From: Streptomyces sp. V4I2
GTDB taxonomy: Bacteria; Actinomycetota; Actinomycetes; Streptomycetales; Streptomycetaceae
Direction of reading: 5' to 3'
DNA length: 64,000 bases
Assembly (NCBI RefSeq): GCF_030817655.1
Contig: NZ_JAUSZM010000002.1
Span: 1 to 64,000 of the forward strand
The notes below the pieces were generated by a model that was given only the letters and a program-made list of their open reading frames with translations, was not told where the DNA came from and ran no database searches. The translations under genes and the position numbers were made by a program. Positions 1 to 8,399 of this stretch are shown piece by piece. Position 1 is the stretch's first letter, and each line of letters starts with the position of its first letter.

Positions 1-420
1 CCGCTTCGCTCTGCCTCCGGCAGCCGAATACTCGCTCCGCTCGTTTCGCGCGTCCCCGCGCGAATTGCCCGCCCTCCGGCGGGGGTTTATGGAATTGGCC
101 TCCGGCCATTCATAAACCTGCGTTCCTCCGGAACGAAAAGACGGGCGGATAGGGTTTGTGCCTCCGGCACAAATTCGGGTGCTCATTTTTATTGTATGGG
201 TGGGGAGTTGGGGTGTGAGTTGAGGGTGTGTCATATTCTCTTTCCTGGAGCGGAGTTTAGGGGGAATCTCCGATTCCCTTAAAACCGAGGGTATTTGATT
301 GGTATTCCGTGAGGAAAAGTAAATCACGGAATACCGAGGGAGGGCAACAGGGCCCCTCCGGGGCCCGGTTGCCCGTGGGAGAGGGAAGGGGCTGCCTCCG
401 GCAGGAGGCTGGAGGAGGAA
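1..420. repeat. Cluster of short-loop palindromes; candidate telomere
   Basis: At least nine hairpins with perfect or near-perfect stems lie at 11-23, 45-64, 68-83, 84-118, 121-135, 155-173, 262-278, 342-374 (nested) and 392-404. Most have the three-base loop TCC on this strand, which is GGA on the other strand. Closely packed hairpins closed by purine-rich three-base loops on the 3' strand are typical of Streptomyces telomeres, where the 3' overhang folds back. The sequence is not the common CCCGCGGAGCGGGT type, so if it is a telomere it is non-canonical, and the extreme terminal bases may be missing. That it is an end is inferred from its position and structure. No convincing gene is present before 801. 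Confidence 0.5.
301..335. repeat. 12-bp perfect inverted repeat
   Basis: GGTATTCCGTGA at 301-312 is repeated inverted as TCACGGAATACC at 324-335 around an 11-base A-rich centre. It differs from its neighbours in having a long AT-rich loop, so it could be a protein-binding site within the putative end region. Confidence 0.55.
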
Positions 421-650
421 AAAAGGGAGGAGAGAGAGGGACCACAGCCGACCCGCCACCGGTCACCACTGACCGGCTGCACTCCCCCACCCGCGCGACG
501 GCCCCGGCCGACGCGCAACACAGGACAGCCACGCCCCGATCCCCGACGCCGCCGCACCGACCACACCAGCCACCACCCCTTCTCTTCTCAACTTGGGCAG
601 GAGCAGCGGCCGCAGAGGGGATGTCAGCAGACGTACCATGCTTGATTCGT

Positions 651-757
651 GGGGTGACCTGGGGTGACGTAGAAGCCGGCTTCTAGGCCGCGCAACATCC
701 AGCGCAACCTCTACCGCAACACCATGGCGCAACATCCAGCGCAACCCGCAGCGCAAC
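651..757. repeat. GCGCAAC iteron array with adjacent palindrome
   Basis: GCGCAAC (one copy CCGCAAC) occurs at 690, 702, 714, 727, 739 and 751, a period of 12-13 bases. A 19-base unit, GCGCAACATCCAGCGCAAC, is repeated exactly at 690-708 and 727-745. Just upstream lie two direct GGGGTGAC copies (651, 661) and a perfect 16-bp palindrome (670-685). The array ends beside promoter P1. It may be an operator array or replication iterons; the sequence alone cannot decide. Confidence 0.7.
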
Positions 758-763
758 AGGGGG

Positions 764-792
764 TTCCATCCAGCCGAAAAAGACACTATTAT
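764..792 (+). promoter_or_regulatory. Promoter P1 of the repeated promoter family
   Basis: A -35-like TTCCAT (764-769) and a -10 TATTAT (787-792) are separated by 17 bases. The segment AAAGACACTATTATT is shared with P5 and the CACTATTATT core with P2, P3 and P5. It precedes the gene at 852. Confidence 0.7.
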
Positions 793-851
793 TTATAGTC
801 TTGGGGGAGGCGACCCCCGGGAACCGCAAGGGACCAACGAAGGGGAAAGAC

Positions 852-1223
852 GTGGAACTTCAGATCTCTGACGGGATCGTGCGCCAAGTGCGCGGTGCGG
901 ACGCGCCCATGACCGGGCTTGCAGTTCAGGCCCGCACGATCGCGAACTTCCTGCCCCTGCTGTGCAGGCGAGCAGAGGCGAAGATCGTGCACAACTCCGA
1001 CCGGAACTACACCGGAATTCGGTTCGAGACCAAGGCCGCCGGTCCGGTCGTTCTGGAGATGCCAACGGGTGAGGAGCCTTACCGTCTGGTTCAAGAATTC
1101 ATCGACCCGGACAAGTCGGGGCGCATGGAGGTTGAGTTGCGGCGATTCCCGCAGATCTACAAGCCCCACGGAATCGCGCACATCACGGCCGAATTCCTCC
1201 GGTCGAACGGGTTCCTGAAGTAA
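852..1223 (+). CDS. Hypothetical protein, 123 aa
   Basis: I do not recognise the family. The GTG start at 852 is chosen because GAAGGGGAAAG lies just upstream and the same leader (ACCAAC...GAAGGGGAA) precedes the genes behind P2 and P3. An in-frame TTG at 801 would leave almost no leader after the P1 -10 box. The protein is soluble and mixed alpha/beta, with no membrane segment or clear catalytic motif. It is the first gene behind P1, and a strong terminator follows at 1231, so it is probably monocistronic. Confidence 0.75.
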   Translation: MELQISDGIVRQVRGADAPMTGLAVQARTIANFLPLLCRRAEAKIVHNSDRNYTGIRFETKAAGPVVLEMPTGEEPYRLVQEFIDPDKSGRMEVELRRFPQIYKPHGIAHITAEFLRSNGFLK

Positions 1224-1230
1224 TCCGCCC

Positions 1231-1256
1231 GGGGGCGCCCCGATTGGGGCGCCCCC
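1231..1256 (+). terminator. Strong hairpin terminator
   Basis: An 11-bp perfect stem (1231-1241 with 1246-1256) closes on a GATT loop, 8 bases after the stop codon at 1223. There is no long T-tract, as is usual in Streptomyces. Confidence 0.8.
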
Positions 1257-1291
1257 TTCCACCCGGCATCACTGAAAGGAGAAGGGACGCC

Positions 1292-1417
1292 ATGGAGAAC
1301 ACGCGGATTGCAGGGCAGGCCCAGGAAATCGGAGCCCCGCTCACGGACGCCGAGAAGGAGCAGGCCCGTTACGCGCTGGCCGAGTTGGCGCGCAGTGAGC
1401 GGGACCGGACGCCCTGA
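1292..1417 (+). CDS. Small protein, 41 aa
   Basis: A short ORF starts MENTRIAGQAQ and ends SERDRTP. It has a strong ribosome-binding site (AAGGAGAAGG, 1276-1285) and lies only 2 bases upstream of the next gene's GTG. It is predicted to be helical and charged, and there is no known family. Spacing suggests translational coupling to the gene at 1420. It is short but well supported by its signals. Confidence 0.6.
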   Translation: MENTRIAGQAQEIGAPLTDAEKEQARYALAELARSERDRTP

Positions 1418-1419
1418 GG

Positions 1420-1848
1420 GTGTCTCGCGAGCTGCTGGACATGGTCCGGCCGTTCTTCGAACTTGGTTGGGCCATGGGTGTGCGCACCGGCCACACCGGC
1501 CCGGCCATGGCGGATGTGCCGGTCGACCGCGCGACGGTGGCGAGCGCGTTCGTGATGCTGCTGTCCGGTCGTGTGGCGGATCGGCTCGTGCTCCAGGTCG
1601 CGCGGAGTCTGGACCCGCAGCACGCCGGACCGGTGCTGTGGCAGAAGGTCGACTATCACGGCAGCCTGACGCACCGTCACGGTTCCTACTGGGTGCACGC
1701 GATCCACGCGCACGCCGACCCGTTCGGCGGAGCCCCCGAGTTGCGCTATGACCTGTGCGGGATACGCGGTGTCGCGCCGGTGCCGATGGTCACGAACGTA
1801 CGTCGGGAGAGCCTTACGCCCCTCCCTGACTACCGCGCGTTGGCCTGA
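1420..1848 (+). CDS. Hypothetical protein, 142 aa
   Basis: Starts GTG at 1420, immediately after the stop of the 41-aa gene, and ends before promoter P2. The middle is rich in His and aromatic residues (WQKVDYHGSLTHRHGSYWVHAIHAHAD). No membrane segment and no recognised domain is seen. The frame is intact, unlike the larger neighbours downstream. Confidence 0.65.
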   Translation: MSRELLDMVRPFFELGWAMGVRTGHTGPAMADVPVDRATVASAFVMLLSGRVADRLVLQVARSLDPQHAGPVLWQKVDYHGSLTHRHGSYWVHAIHAHADPFGGAPELRYDLCGIRGVAPVPMVTNVRRESLTPLPDYRALA

Positions 1849-1853
1849 GTGTG

Positions 1854-1932
1854 CAGGTCAGGGGTGGGTTCACTCACCCCTGACATACACTATTATTGAA
1901 GTTGTTCGGGGGGTGGTGGCCCCGCCCCCCGA
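1854..1932 (+). promoter_or_regulatory. Promoter P2 with operator and leader hairpin
   Basis: CAGGTCAGGGGTGGGTTC leads into -35 TTCACT (1869-1874), a 16-base spacer and -10 TATTAT (1891-1896). A 9-bp inverted repeat TCAGGGGTG/CACCCCTGA (1858-1883) overlaps the -35, as a repressor operator would. Directly after the start region lies a G-rich/C-rich hairpin (1904-1932). P3 repeats the whole block, including this leader. Confidence 0.75.
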
Positions 1933-1967
1933 ACCCGCAGAAACCAACGTCGAAGGGGAAGCGACAA

Positions 1968-2557
1968 ATGGCAGAGCAGGGATCCCCGGCAGATGCTGCC
2001 GGAGGTACAGAAGTACGTCGAGAGCGTTGAAGCGGCCACCACGGCTCAGAGCGCAGCCGTGACTGCGGCAGGCGAGAAGTACCCGGAGCGGCACGGCTAC
2101 GGCGAGGAGGGGCGGCGCCAGGACAGCGCCTACAGCGAGGAGATCGGCAAGGCCTACACCATGAGCGCAGATGCCCAGAAGGCCGCATGGGAAGCCCTCA
2201 AGACATCCGACGATCCGCTGGTGAAGTGGATCGCCGAGAACTGCGGGGAATACCGGACCGAGGCTCAGTACATCCTGGCTATCCTTCCCGCCACGGCCGA
2301 TGAGCTGGATGATCTGGCGGACACCCGGGACTGGTGCGGCGTCTGGGGCGACTTCAGGCAGCGGGCAATCGATGCCGGAGTCATGCCCGGCATCACTCCC
2401 CCGAGCCCGGCCAGGAAAGCGGTCTTCGAGCGGATCGACCGAGAGGGGCTGCTGTCCCATGGGACCGGTGTCCAGGCGACGCATCGGCCAGGCCCTGGAC
2501 ACCCTGATCCAGGAAGCCCTGACCGCTGAGGCCAGCGCCGCAGAGGTCCCGGCATGA
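1968..2557 (+). pseudogene. Frameshifted hypothetical gene (about 190 aa)
   Basis: The ATG at 1968 has a strong site (GAAGGGGAA) but its frame stops after 20 codons. Coding resumes in another frame at about 1993 (MLPEVQKYVESVEAATTAQS) and moves again near 2450-2475, so that a plausible helical end (RRRIGQALDTLIQEALTAEA, stop 2557) is in a third frame. Joined, it is one soluble, acidic, helical protein with no known domain. The shifts fall in C/G runs and may be sequencing errors. A 12-codon ORF (2554-2592) overlaps its stop by ATGA. Confidence 0.55.
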
Positions 2558-2607
2558 CCGAGACCGGCCGCAAGCCGCCGAAGTCCGAGTAGCAGCAACA
2601 CCGAGCC

Positions 2608-2643
2608 GCCGCGCCCTGTTTCCTTTCCTCGGCAGGGCGCGGC
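2608..2643 (+). terminator. Hairpin terminator
   Basis: An 11-bp perfect stem GCCGCGCCCTG/CAGGGCGCGGC closes on a 14-base T/C-rich loop, ending the P2 unit. From 2644 to 2890 I see no gene, only short CGTCCGG-type direct repeats near 2676-2695. Confidence 0.75.
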
Positions 2644-2890
2644 ACCCGGCCAGGCTCACTATCCGACGGCTCGCCGTCCGGCGTCCGGCGTCCGCGCTCC
2701 CCGTCGATAGGTGCGGGGCGGCGAGACGCACGTCAAGCAGCCGAGCCGCAGGCCGCAGTGACCGCGAACGAGAGCGCAGCAGCACGAGGGCCCCGACGTC
2801 CAGGGGCCGGCGCTCACCGCCCCTGCCCAGCCTGCGCCGGCGGTCAAGTCCACCGCCCGGAGGGCAGCGACGCCGACGTACGAAGACCGC

Positions 2891-2968
2891 CAGTTCAGGG
2901 GTGGGTTCACCTACCGCCTAAACACACTATTATTGAAGTTGTTCGGGGGTGGTGGCCCCGCCCCGAAC
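2891..2968 (+). promoter_or_regulatory. Promoter P3 with leader hairpin
   Basis: -35 TTCACC (2906-2911), 16-base spacer, -10 TATTAT (2928-2933). From the -10 box to the ribosome-binding site it is nearly identical to P2, including the GTTCGGGG...CCCCGAAC hairpin and the ACCAAC..CGAAGGGGAA leader, but the right arm of the P2 operator is degenerate here. Confidence 0.75.
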
Positions 2969-2996
2969 CCGCAGAAACCAACACCGAAGGGGAACC

Positions 2997-3113
2997 GTGA
3001 CTATCACCGACGTGAACACCGCGTTCGCTCGCGAGAAGGGCGCACAGATCGAAGCCGTCCGCGAACAAGAGCGCGCCTTGCAGGCCCGTGTGGACCGGGC
3101 GAGGTCCGCATGA
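2997..3113 (+). CDS. Small helical protein, 38 aa
   Basis: The GTG start follows GAAGGGGAACC. The peptide (MTITDVNTAFAREKGAQIEA...) is probably one amphipathic helix. Its TGA overlaps the ATG of the DUF932-like gene at 3110, which indicates translational coupling. No family is recognised. Confidence 0.6.
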   Translation: MTITDVNTAFAREKGAQIEAVREQERALQARVDRARSA

Positions 3114-4199
3114 TCGGCGCCGACCGGTACGAGGTCCTCACCGGCTGGGACCGTGGCGAGACGTTCACCGTCTCCCGCAACACCGAGGGACAGATCGAGC
3201 AGATCATCGCGAACCACGGGCTCGACGAGCGGGCGGACGGCACCATCTCCTGTACGCGTCCTCCCCGGCCTGGCACGGCCTCGGTCAGATCATCCCCGGA
3301 GGCACCACGGACATTGACGAGGTACTGCGTCTGTCCGGCCTCGACTTCGAGGTCACCACGGTGCCCGCCCTGTACGAGTGGCAGGGTGAGACGCGCGAGC
3401 ACGCCGACCAGCAGCACACCGTCCGCTCCGACACCGGCGCCGCTCTCGGCGCGGTCGGCTCCCGGTACACCCCGATCCAGAACCGGGCGGGGTTCGTGTT
3501 CCTTCAGGAACTGGTGAGCCGCTATGACGTGGTGTGGAGTCCGCCGGACTGCTGCGCGGCGGGAAGCGCGTGTTCATCTCCATCCGCCTCCCGGAGACGG
3601 TCACCGTGGACGCCGACGGCATCAACGACATCGTGGTGCCGTACATCGCCGTCATGAACGACCACTCCGGCAACGGCCAGTTCCAGTGCGTCGTCACCCC
3701 CTGGCGCCCTGTCTGCGCCAACACCGAGCGGTTCGCCGTCCGTGACGCCGTCACCCGCTGGGCCGTCCGGCACACCGCAGGAGCCACCAGCCAGATCAAG
3801 GAAGCCCGCCGCACCCTGGGTCTCTCCTCCCGGTACTTCGAGCGGTTCGCCGACGAAGAGACCGCGCTCGCCCGCACGGACATCGCCATCGCCGACTTCC
3901 ACCAGGTGATCGCCGACCTGTGGCCCCTCGACGAGGACGCTTCCAGCCGGAAGCGGACCAACCACGCCGCCCGGCTGGACGCCATCACCGACATGTTCCG
4001 CACCGAAGGCGAACGCGTCGGACGGACCGCCTACGCGGCCGAGCGCGCCATCACCGGCTACCTCGACCACCTCACCCCCCGGCGCCCCCCGAAGTCCATG
4101 ACCGAGGAAATCGCACGCGCCACGGCCGTACTCGAAGGCGCCGACGACGAGATCAAGAGCAAGGCACACCGGCGCCTGCTCCAGCTCCGCACCCGCTGA
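3110..4199 (+). pseudogene. DUF932 phage/plasmid protein, frameshifted
   Basis: Three frames read end to end give a DUF932 protein, the phage/plasmid-related family TIGR03299. Frame one starts MIGADRYEVLTGWDRGETFT. Frame two carries SPAWHGLGQIIPGG and SRYTPIQNRAGFVFLQELV, typical of the family. Frame three carries ESAGLLRGGKRVFISIRLP through to LLQLRTR. The breaks lie near 3245-3255 and 3528-3534, and each is explained by one missing base, the second in a GG run where the family expects VWES. The role of DUF932 is not established; it is common on plasmids and phages. Either it is decayed or the sequence has indel errors. Confidence 0.75.
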
Positions 4200-4231
4200 G
4201 CCCCGAAACCGGCGGCCTCAGCTGATAGACA

Positions 4232-4274
4232 CCCGTGCGGGCCGGGAACTTCCCCGAGCCCGGGCCCGCACGGG
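4232..4274 (+). terminator. Hairpin terminator
   Basis: A 12-bp stem CCCGTGCGGGCC/GGCCCGCACGGG encloses a 19-base loop after the DUF932 gene. The following spacer to 4478 holds no gene but has more small hairpins, for example 4354-4370 (7-bp stem, GTA loop) and 4379-4393 (6-bp stem, GGA loop). Confidence 0.7.
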
Positions 4275-4478
4275 CCAACCTCCCTCAGAGCGCGGAGCGC
4301 GCGTTGCCACCCGCTCAGGGAGCACGGAGCGCGCCCACCCCGCCTCGCCGCCCCTGCCGCGTAGCGGCAGCGCGACGCGTCGGCGGAGCCGACCGCGCGC
4401 CACAAGACACACGTTGTGCCCAGGGGCGCAGTGCGGCCGGCCTCCGTCGCCCACCGCCCCGCCCCGCAAGGAGCCCTC

Positions 4479-4965
4479 ATGTCTGCACGCCCGGAGCTCA
4501 CCCACCCCGGAGACGACGCCATCGCGGCCGCCATGAGCCGCACCCTGACCGCCCTTTCCGCCGTGTTCCAGGCACTCGGAGACGGAGCACACGCTGAACC
4601 TCGTGGCCCATCGGACCGACGACGCGTTCGTCACGGGCCGAACCGATCTCTCCATCGGCATAGAGCCACTGCGCCTGGCCGTCCTGGACGAAGACGAGTT
4701 CTGCGCCCTGCGCATGCTGCTGGTGTTCGCGCTGGAGGGCAGCACGATGCGCAGCGCCGTCCTGGTCGCCACCACGGCCGCCGAGCCCAACCCCCGCGCG
4801 TGCGGCTGGTCTGTGCGTGACGGGTGGCTGCACCCCCTGGACACGGACGACCTCCAGGCCGCCGTCATGCCGTGCCCCGACGTGGCCGCCGTAGAGCGCG
4901 AGGTCTACCCCGCCCCCGTTCTCATCCAGCTCCCCGACTCCGACGAGGAGGCCCCGCATGCCTGA
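4479..4965 (+). pseudogene. Tandem paralogue of the next gene, one frameshift
   Basis: The ATG at 4479 follows AAGGAG. The N-terminal frame reads MSARPELTHPGDDAIAAAMS and the rest (EHTLNLVAHRTDD...) lies one frame away; one missing G near 4590 restores a single protein of about 161 aa. It aligns along its length with the intact gene at 4958 (FALExST, VLVATTA, ACGxxVRxGWLHP), showing a tandem duplication. Function unknown. Confidence 0.65.
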
Positions 4966-5431
4966 GCCGAAGCTTCCCCGGCCCGACGACGCCGCCACGG
5001 CGTCCGCCATGGGCCGCGCCCTGCACGCGCTGACCGCATTGTTCCCGGCCCTCGGCGAGGGGAACCACGAGCTCAGCATCAACGCCGAGCGTACGGACGG
5101 CACGGAGGTGAGCGCCGACCTGTACGTGTCCGTCGAGCCGGATTCGGTGCGCGTGGATCACTCCGCTGAGGAGTACGTGCAGTTCTTCGTGCTGCTGACG
5201 TTCGCCCTGGAGAACAGCACCGTGCGTGACGCCGTCCTGGTCGCCACGACCGCCGACGCGGGCATCCGCGCGTGCGGCTGTGACGTACGGGCCGGATGGC
5301 TGCACCCCATCGGCCCGGCCGAACTCCAGAAGACCGTCACGGCCGTCCCCGCAGACGACGCCGCGCCGTACGTGGTCTGCCACGCCCCCGTACTGCACCG
5401 CCCCCACGAGACCGCCGAGGAGCGCTCATGA
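4958..5431 (+). CDS. Hypothetical protein, 157 aa
   Basis: Intact paralogue of the preceding gene. The ATG at 4958 follows GAGGAG and overlaps the stop of that gene. Conserved blocks are FVLLTFALENSTVRDAVLVA and GWLHPI. It is a cytoplasmic alpha/beta protein with no catalytic motif I can name. Its stop overlaps the next start (ATGA), so the three genes form an operon. Confidence 0.7.
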   Translation: MPEPKLPRPDDAATASAMGRALHALTALFPALGEGNHELSINAERTDGTEVSADLYVSVEPDSVRVDHSAEEYVQFFVLLTFALENSTVRDAVLVATTADAGIRACGCDVRAGWLHPIGPAELQKTVTAVPADDAAPYVVCHAPVLHRPHETAEERS

Positions 5432-5634
5432 GCGAGAAGCCCGCCGTCACCCCGGACGGCTACTGCACCAACACCAAGCCGGTTTCCGGCACCACCGAAC
5501 AGGTCAACGGCCACGCACTCGGCGGGAAGTTCTTCAAGATGCACGGCCGCCGCTACGCGGACTGTCCCTGTGGCCGCCGTCCCAGCCTGACCGACCGGGG
5601 CAACCTCCGCCGACACAAGCAGCCGAAGGAGTAA
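5428..5634 (+). CDS. Small basic protein, 68 aa
   Basis: Starts in an ATGA overlap with the preceding gene. The sequence is rich in Lys/Arg and Cys (DCPCGRRPSLTDRGNLRRHKQP), which could be a small metal-binding or nucleic-acid-binding knuckle, but only one CxC pair plus an N-terminal Cys is present. Family not recognised. Confidence 0.65.
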   Translation: MSEKPAVTPDGYCTNTKPVSGTTEQVNGHALGGKFFKMHGRRYADCPCGRRPSLTDRGNLRRHKQPKE

Positions 5635-5800
5635 CCCCCGCAGACGCCGTTCACGCACCTCCCCCGGTACCGGGGCGTGGACGGCCGCCCCGGCCAGCGC
5701 GCCACTGGCCGACCGCGCCCCGCGCCCGCACCCTCCCCTTCGGCGAGCGCGGGGCGGCACGCCCCAGCCCATCCAGTCGAGTCCCGAGGAGTCGCAGCCC

Positions 5801-6614
5801 ATGACCAGCCCGAGCCTGACCATCGACACGCCCGCCGGCCCCGTACGCGCCACCGCCGGCCCCCGCGAGGCCGACGCCGTCGTGTTCGAGCTGGGCGGGG
5901 CGATGCGCGGCAGCGTGCACGTCACCGGCACCACCGACCCTCACCGCTGGGACCAGTTCACCGCCGTACGCGCCTGTCTCGGCCCCGCGAACGCCTTCAA
6001 GACCACCGCCCCCGACGAGGACCTCCCGCGGCTCGCCAGCAGCCGCACCGGCTACCGGGGCAGCCTGACCCTCTACCGCGACAACACCGACCGCCCCGAG
6101 GTCTCGGTGCACCCGATACTGTCCGCCGCCGATCACCCGCCGTCGGAGAAGACGGAAGCGGTACTCACCGCCGTCCTGCGCGGGTGCGCCGAGCACGTCG
6201 AGCAGCGCACCGACCTGCCCGCGATCCTGGAGGCCTCCCGGCAGCGCGATACCCCCGGCCTGCTGCGCTTCCTCACCTGGTCCGCCTCCTACCACCAGGC
6301 CGAAGCCGTCCGCCTGGAGCCGCGAAGCCCGTGCCGCCCGCCCCGCACTGCGAGCCGCCGAGGCCGCATGGCGGACCGCCGCACGGTGGCTCGCCCTCTC
6401 CCCGCACCCGGTCCTGCTGCTCATGCTCGCCGACCGCGAAGACTCACTGACCCGCGAGATCCGAGGGTTGCAGTGGTGGGCCCCCCACTGCGTCAACGCG
6501 GCCGCCGAAGAGCACGAGCGCGCCCGCAGCGCCCAGGCAGAAGCCAACTCCCTGCGCGCCCAGCAGCGCAGGCGCCCGCGCGGCCGCCGCCCGTCCCTGG
6601 TCGGCGCCCCCTGA
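5801..6614 (+). pseudogene. Frameshifted hypothetical gene, about 270 aa
   Basis: The ATG at 5801 follows CGAGGAG. The first about 173 codons (MTSPSLTIDTPAGPVRATAG...) read well; near 6318 the coding signal moves to the frame REARAARPALRAAEAAWRTA and continues to a stop at 6614. The C-terminal part is helical, with a hydrophobic stretch (HPVLLLMLADRED) and a basic tail. One extra base, or two missing, in a CCGCG run explains it. No domain is recognised. Confidence 0.6.
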
Positions 6615-6630
6615 CAGCCCGAGGAAGGCG

Positions 6631-6674
6631 CAGGTCAGGGGGCGGGTTCACTTTCACCCTAAAGACACTATTAG
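6631..6674 (+). promoter_or_regulatory. Promoter P4
   Basis: CAGGTCAGGGGGCGGGTTC, -35 TTCACT (6647-6652), 16-base spacer, -10 TATTAG (6669-6674). The leader seen after P2 and P3 is absent: coding-like sequence begins at once, which suggests a deletion just downstream of the -10 box. Confidence 0.7.
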
Positions 6675-7006
6675 AGGCAGGCATCACGGGTACCGCTCCC
6701 GAGGGCTACGCCCTGCCGAAGCCGGTTGCTGTCCTGTTCGCGCTCGCTGAGGCTCACGGCTGGAAGACACAGCAGGCGTGGGCGCCCCTTGACGGTGGTT
6801 TCCTCCTGAACCTCCGTGTAGGTCGACCGGCCGACGGGGGCCGGAAGTGGCAGTATGACCTGCCCTATTTCGTCGCTTCAGGCGTCGCGCGCCGGACCCG
6901 GTCCGGGCTGTGCGTCACGCCGGACCGCAGGGGTCAGCACGACACCCCGTCCATCAAGGCCATCACGGCCGTGATCCGGGCCAACCCAGCTCCGACGGAG
7001 AGCTGA
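6675..7006 (+). pseudogene. 5'-truncated hypothetical gene
   Basis: An open frame reads EAGITGTAPEGYALPKPVAV through to ANPAPTES with good codon use, but has no ATG, GTG or TTG near its beginning and fuses directly to the P4 -10 region. About 110 residues remain. I infer that a deletion removed the leader and start codon. The family is unknown. Confidence 0.5.
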
Positions 7007-7044
7007 GGGAGGCGCGACGGGAGGCAACCCCGCAAGGCGGCGGC

Positions 7045-7470
7045 ATGCCCGCTTTCGCCAGCCGCGGGTGGGCTGCCCGCTTCCTCTACCGCTTCCGCAT
7101 ACCCGACCCGTCCGGACGCCCCTGGCGCACCCGCCCCGATGCGCCGACCTACGCCGAGGACCCCGCCCCCGACCAGGCGCGCGCCCTGGCCCTGGTCGAC
7201 GACTTCGGCCACCTCTTCACCATCCTGAAGGAGTGGGGGCAGGAGTACGGCGAGGAGCTGACCGCCTGGGCCGTTCAGGTGGAAGCCGACGACATCGGGA
7301 ACCTCCCCGCTGAACTCATCGAGCAGTGGGAATGGGAGGGCGCCCCGGTCCGCATCGACACCCAGCGGGGCGGCTACGTGAAGGTGTCCGACTACCGCGA
7401 CGTCCCGGTGCGCCCCGGCATCAGCGTCCGCACCACCACCGGCCTCCCGCTGTGGACCACCGCCCCCTGA
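7045..7470 (+). CDS. Hypothetical protein, 141 aa
   Basis: The ATG at 7045 follows AAGGCGG. It is an acidic, Trp-rich soluble protein with conserved-looking blocks (FGHLFTILKEWGQEYGEEL, LIEQWEWEGAPVRIDTQRGG). The frame is intact. I do not recognise the family. Confidence 0.7.
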   Translation: MPAFASRGWAARFLYRFRIPDPSGRPWRTRPDAPTYAEDPAPDQARALALVDDFGHLFTILKEWGQEYGEELTAWAVQVEADDIGNLPAELIEQWEWEGAPVRIDTQRGGYVKVSDYRDVPVRPGISVRTTTGLPLWTTAP

Positions 7471-7522
7471 CCGGTCCGGCAGACCGCTCGCGCTGCTCAC
7501 CACCCCCACGGAAGGAGAAGCC

Positions 7523-7576
7523 ATGCCCGTCGGACGCCACTTCGGCCTGGTCATCATCCGAAAGCTCCCCGCGTGA
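7523..7576 (+). CDS. Putative 17-aa leader peptide
   Basis: MPVGRHFGLVIIRKLPA follows a strong GGAAGGAGAAG site, and its stop overlaps the GTG of the next gene (GTGA). It may serve only to couple translation. Too short to assign. Confidence 0.4.
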   Translation: MPVGRHFGLVIIRKLPA

Positions 7577-7773
7577 GCGGCCAGCTGCGCCCGTGGCGCC
7601 CCGAGGACTTCGACGACCGGTGCGAGACGTGCGGCGCACCCCCAGGCCAGCTGTGCGAACCAGGGTGCGACACCGGCTACACCGCCGAAGACGCCCGCCG
7701 CGACGCCGAGCTCCGCGACCAGGGCGCGAGGAGTCCCGCCCCGACCACACCCACCAGCCATCCGAAGGAGTGA
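7573..7773 (+). CDS. Small zinc-ribbon-like protein, 66 aa
   Basis: The sequence contains CETCGAPPGQLCEPGCDTGY, a CxxC...CxxxC pattern followed by an acidic/Arg-rich helix. Similar short Cys-rich proteins are frequent on Streptomyces phages and plasmids. The GTG start overlaps the upstream mini-ORF. Metal binding is inferred from the four cysteines only. Confidence 0.6.
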   Translation: MSGQLRPWRPEDFDDRCETCGAPPGQLCEPGCDTGYTAEDARRDAELRDQGARSPAPTTPTSHPKE

Positions 7774-7783
7774 AGAAGTCGCC

Positions 7784-8393
7784 ATGCCGCAGGAGTTGAC
7801 CACCCAGGAGCAGTTGGACGCGTTCGCCGCCGAGGTGGCGCGGGAGTTGGGTACGCACTGCCGTACGGCCGAACTCGCCGACTACGAGCGCGGTTTGGGA
7901 CGGCTCATCATCGACGGCGACGGCCGCGCCCTGCGCCTGTGCCAGCCCGATGACCGCCGCCCCGACCAGCTGAAGATCTACGCCGCGCTGCCGGACGAGA
8001 CCAAGGTGATCGCGCCGTCGATCGGAGTCACCCCGCAGCGCCCGCCATGTGGCACGCGAGATCACCCGGCGGCTGTATCCCCTGCACGCCGAGGCCGCGC
8101 AGCAGGCCGCCGAACTCGCCGCAAGGCAGGAGGCGGAGGAGAGCGGACGCCGCGCCGTCGCCGAGGCTGTGGCCGGCGCACTGCCCGGGGCCCGGCTCGA
8201 GGAGCAGTACCGGCGCACCCGGGTCATCTGGCAGCACGACACCAGGCCGCCCGGCGAGCACGGCCCCGTTCAGGTCGACAGCGTCACCGTGCTCGTCGGC
8301 GCCTCCGGTGAGGGGGTGCAGGCCGAAGCGTCCGGGCGCCCCAGCTCCGTGATTTCCATGCTGGCCGCGTTCGCCCAGGCGGCACGGGAGTAA
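7784..8393 (+). pseudogene. Frameshifted hypothetical gene, about 202 aa
   Basis: The ATG at 7784 (MPQELTTQEQLDAFAAEVAR) reads well to about 8040. The continuation VAREITRRLYPLHAEAAQQA is one frame away, to a stop at 8393. One extra C in the CGCCCGCC run would explain it. The central part is a long Ala/Glu-rich helix. No family is recognised. P5 follows seven bases after the stop. Confidence 0.6.
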
Positions 8394-8399
8394 GAAGCG

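Noticed and set aside
257..786. Overlapping open frames on both strands
   Set aside because: They are Pro/Arg-rich, have no ribosome-binding sites, and run through the palindromes and iterons.
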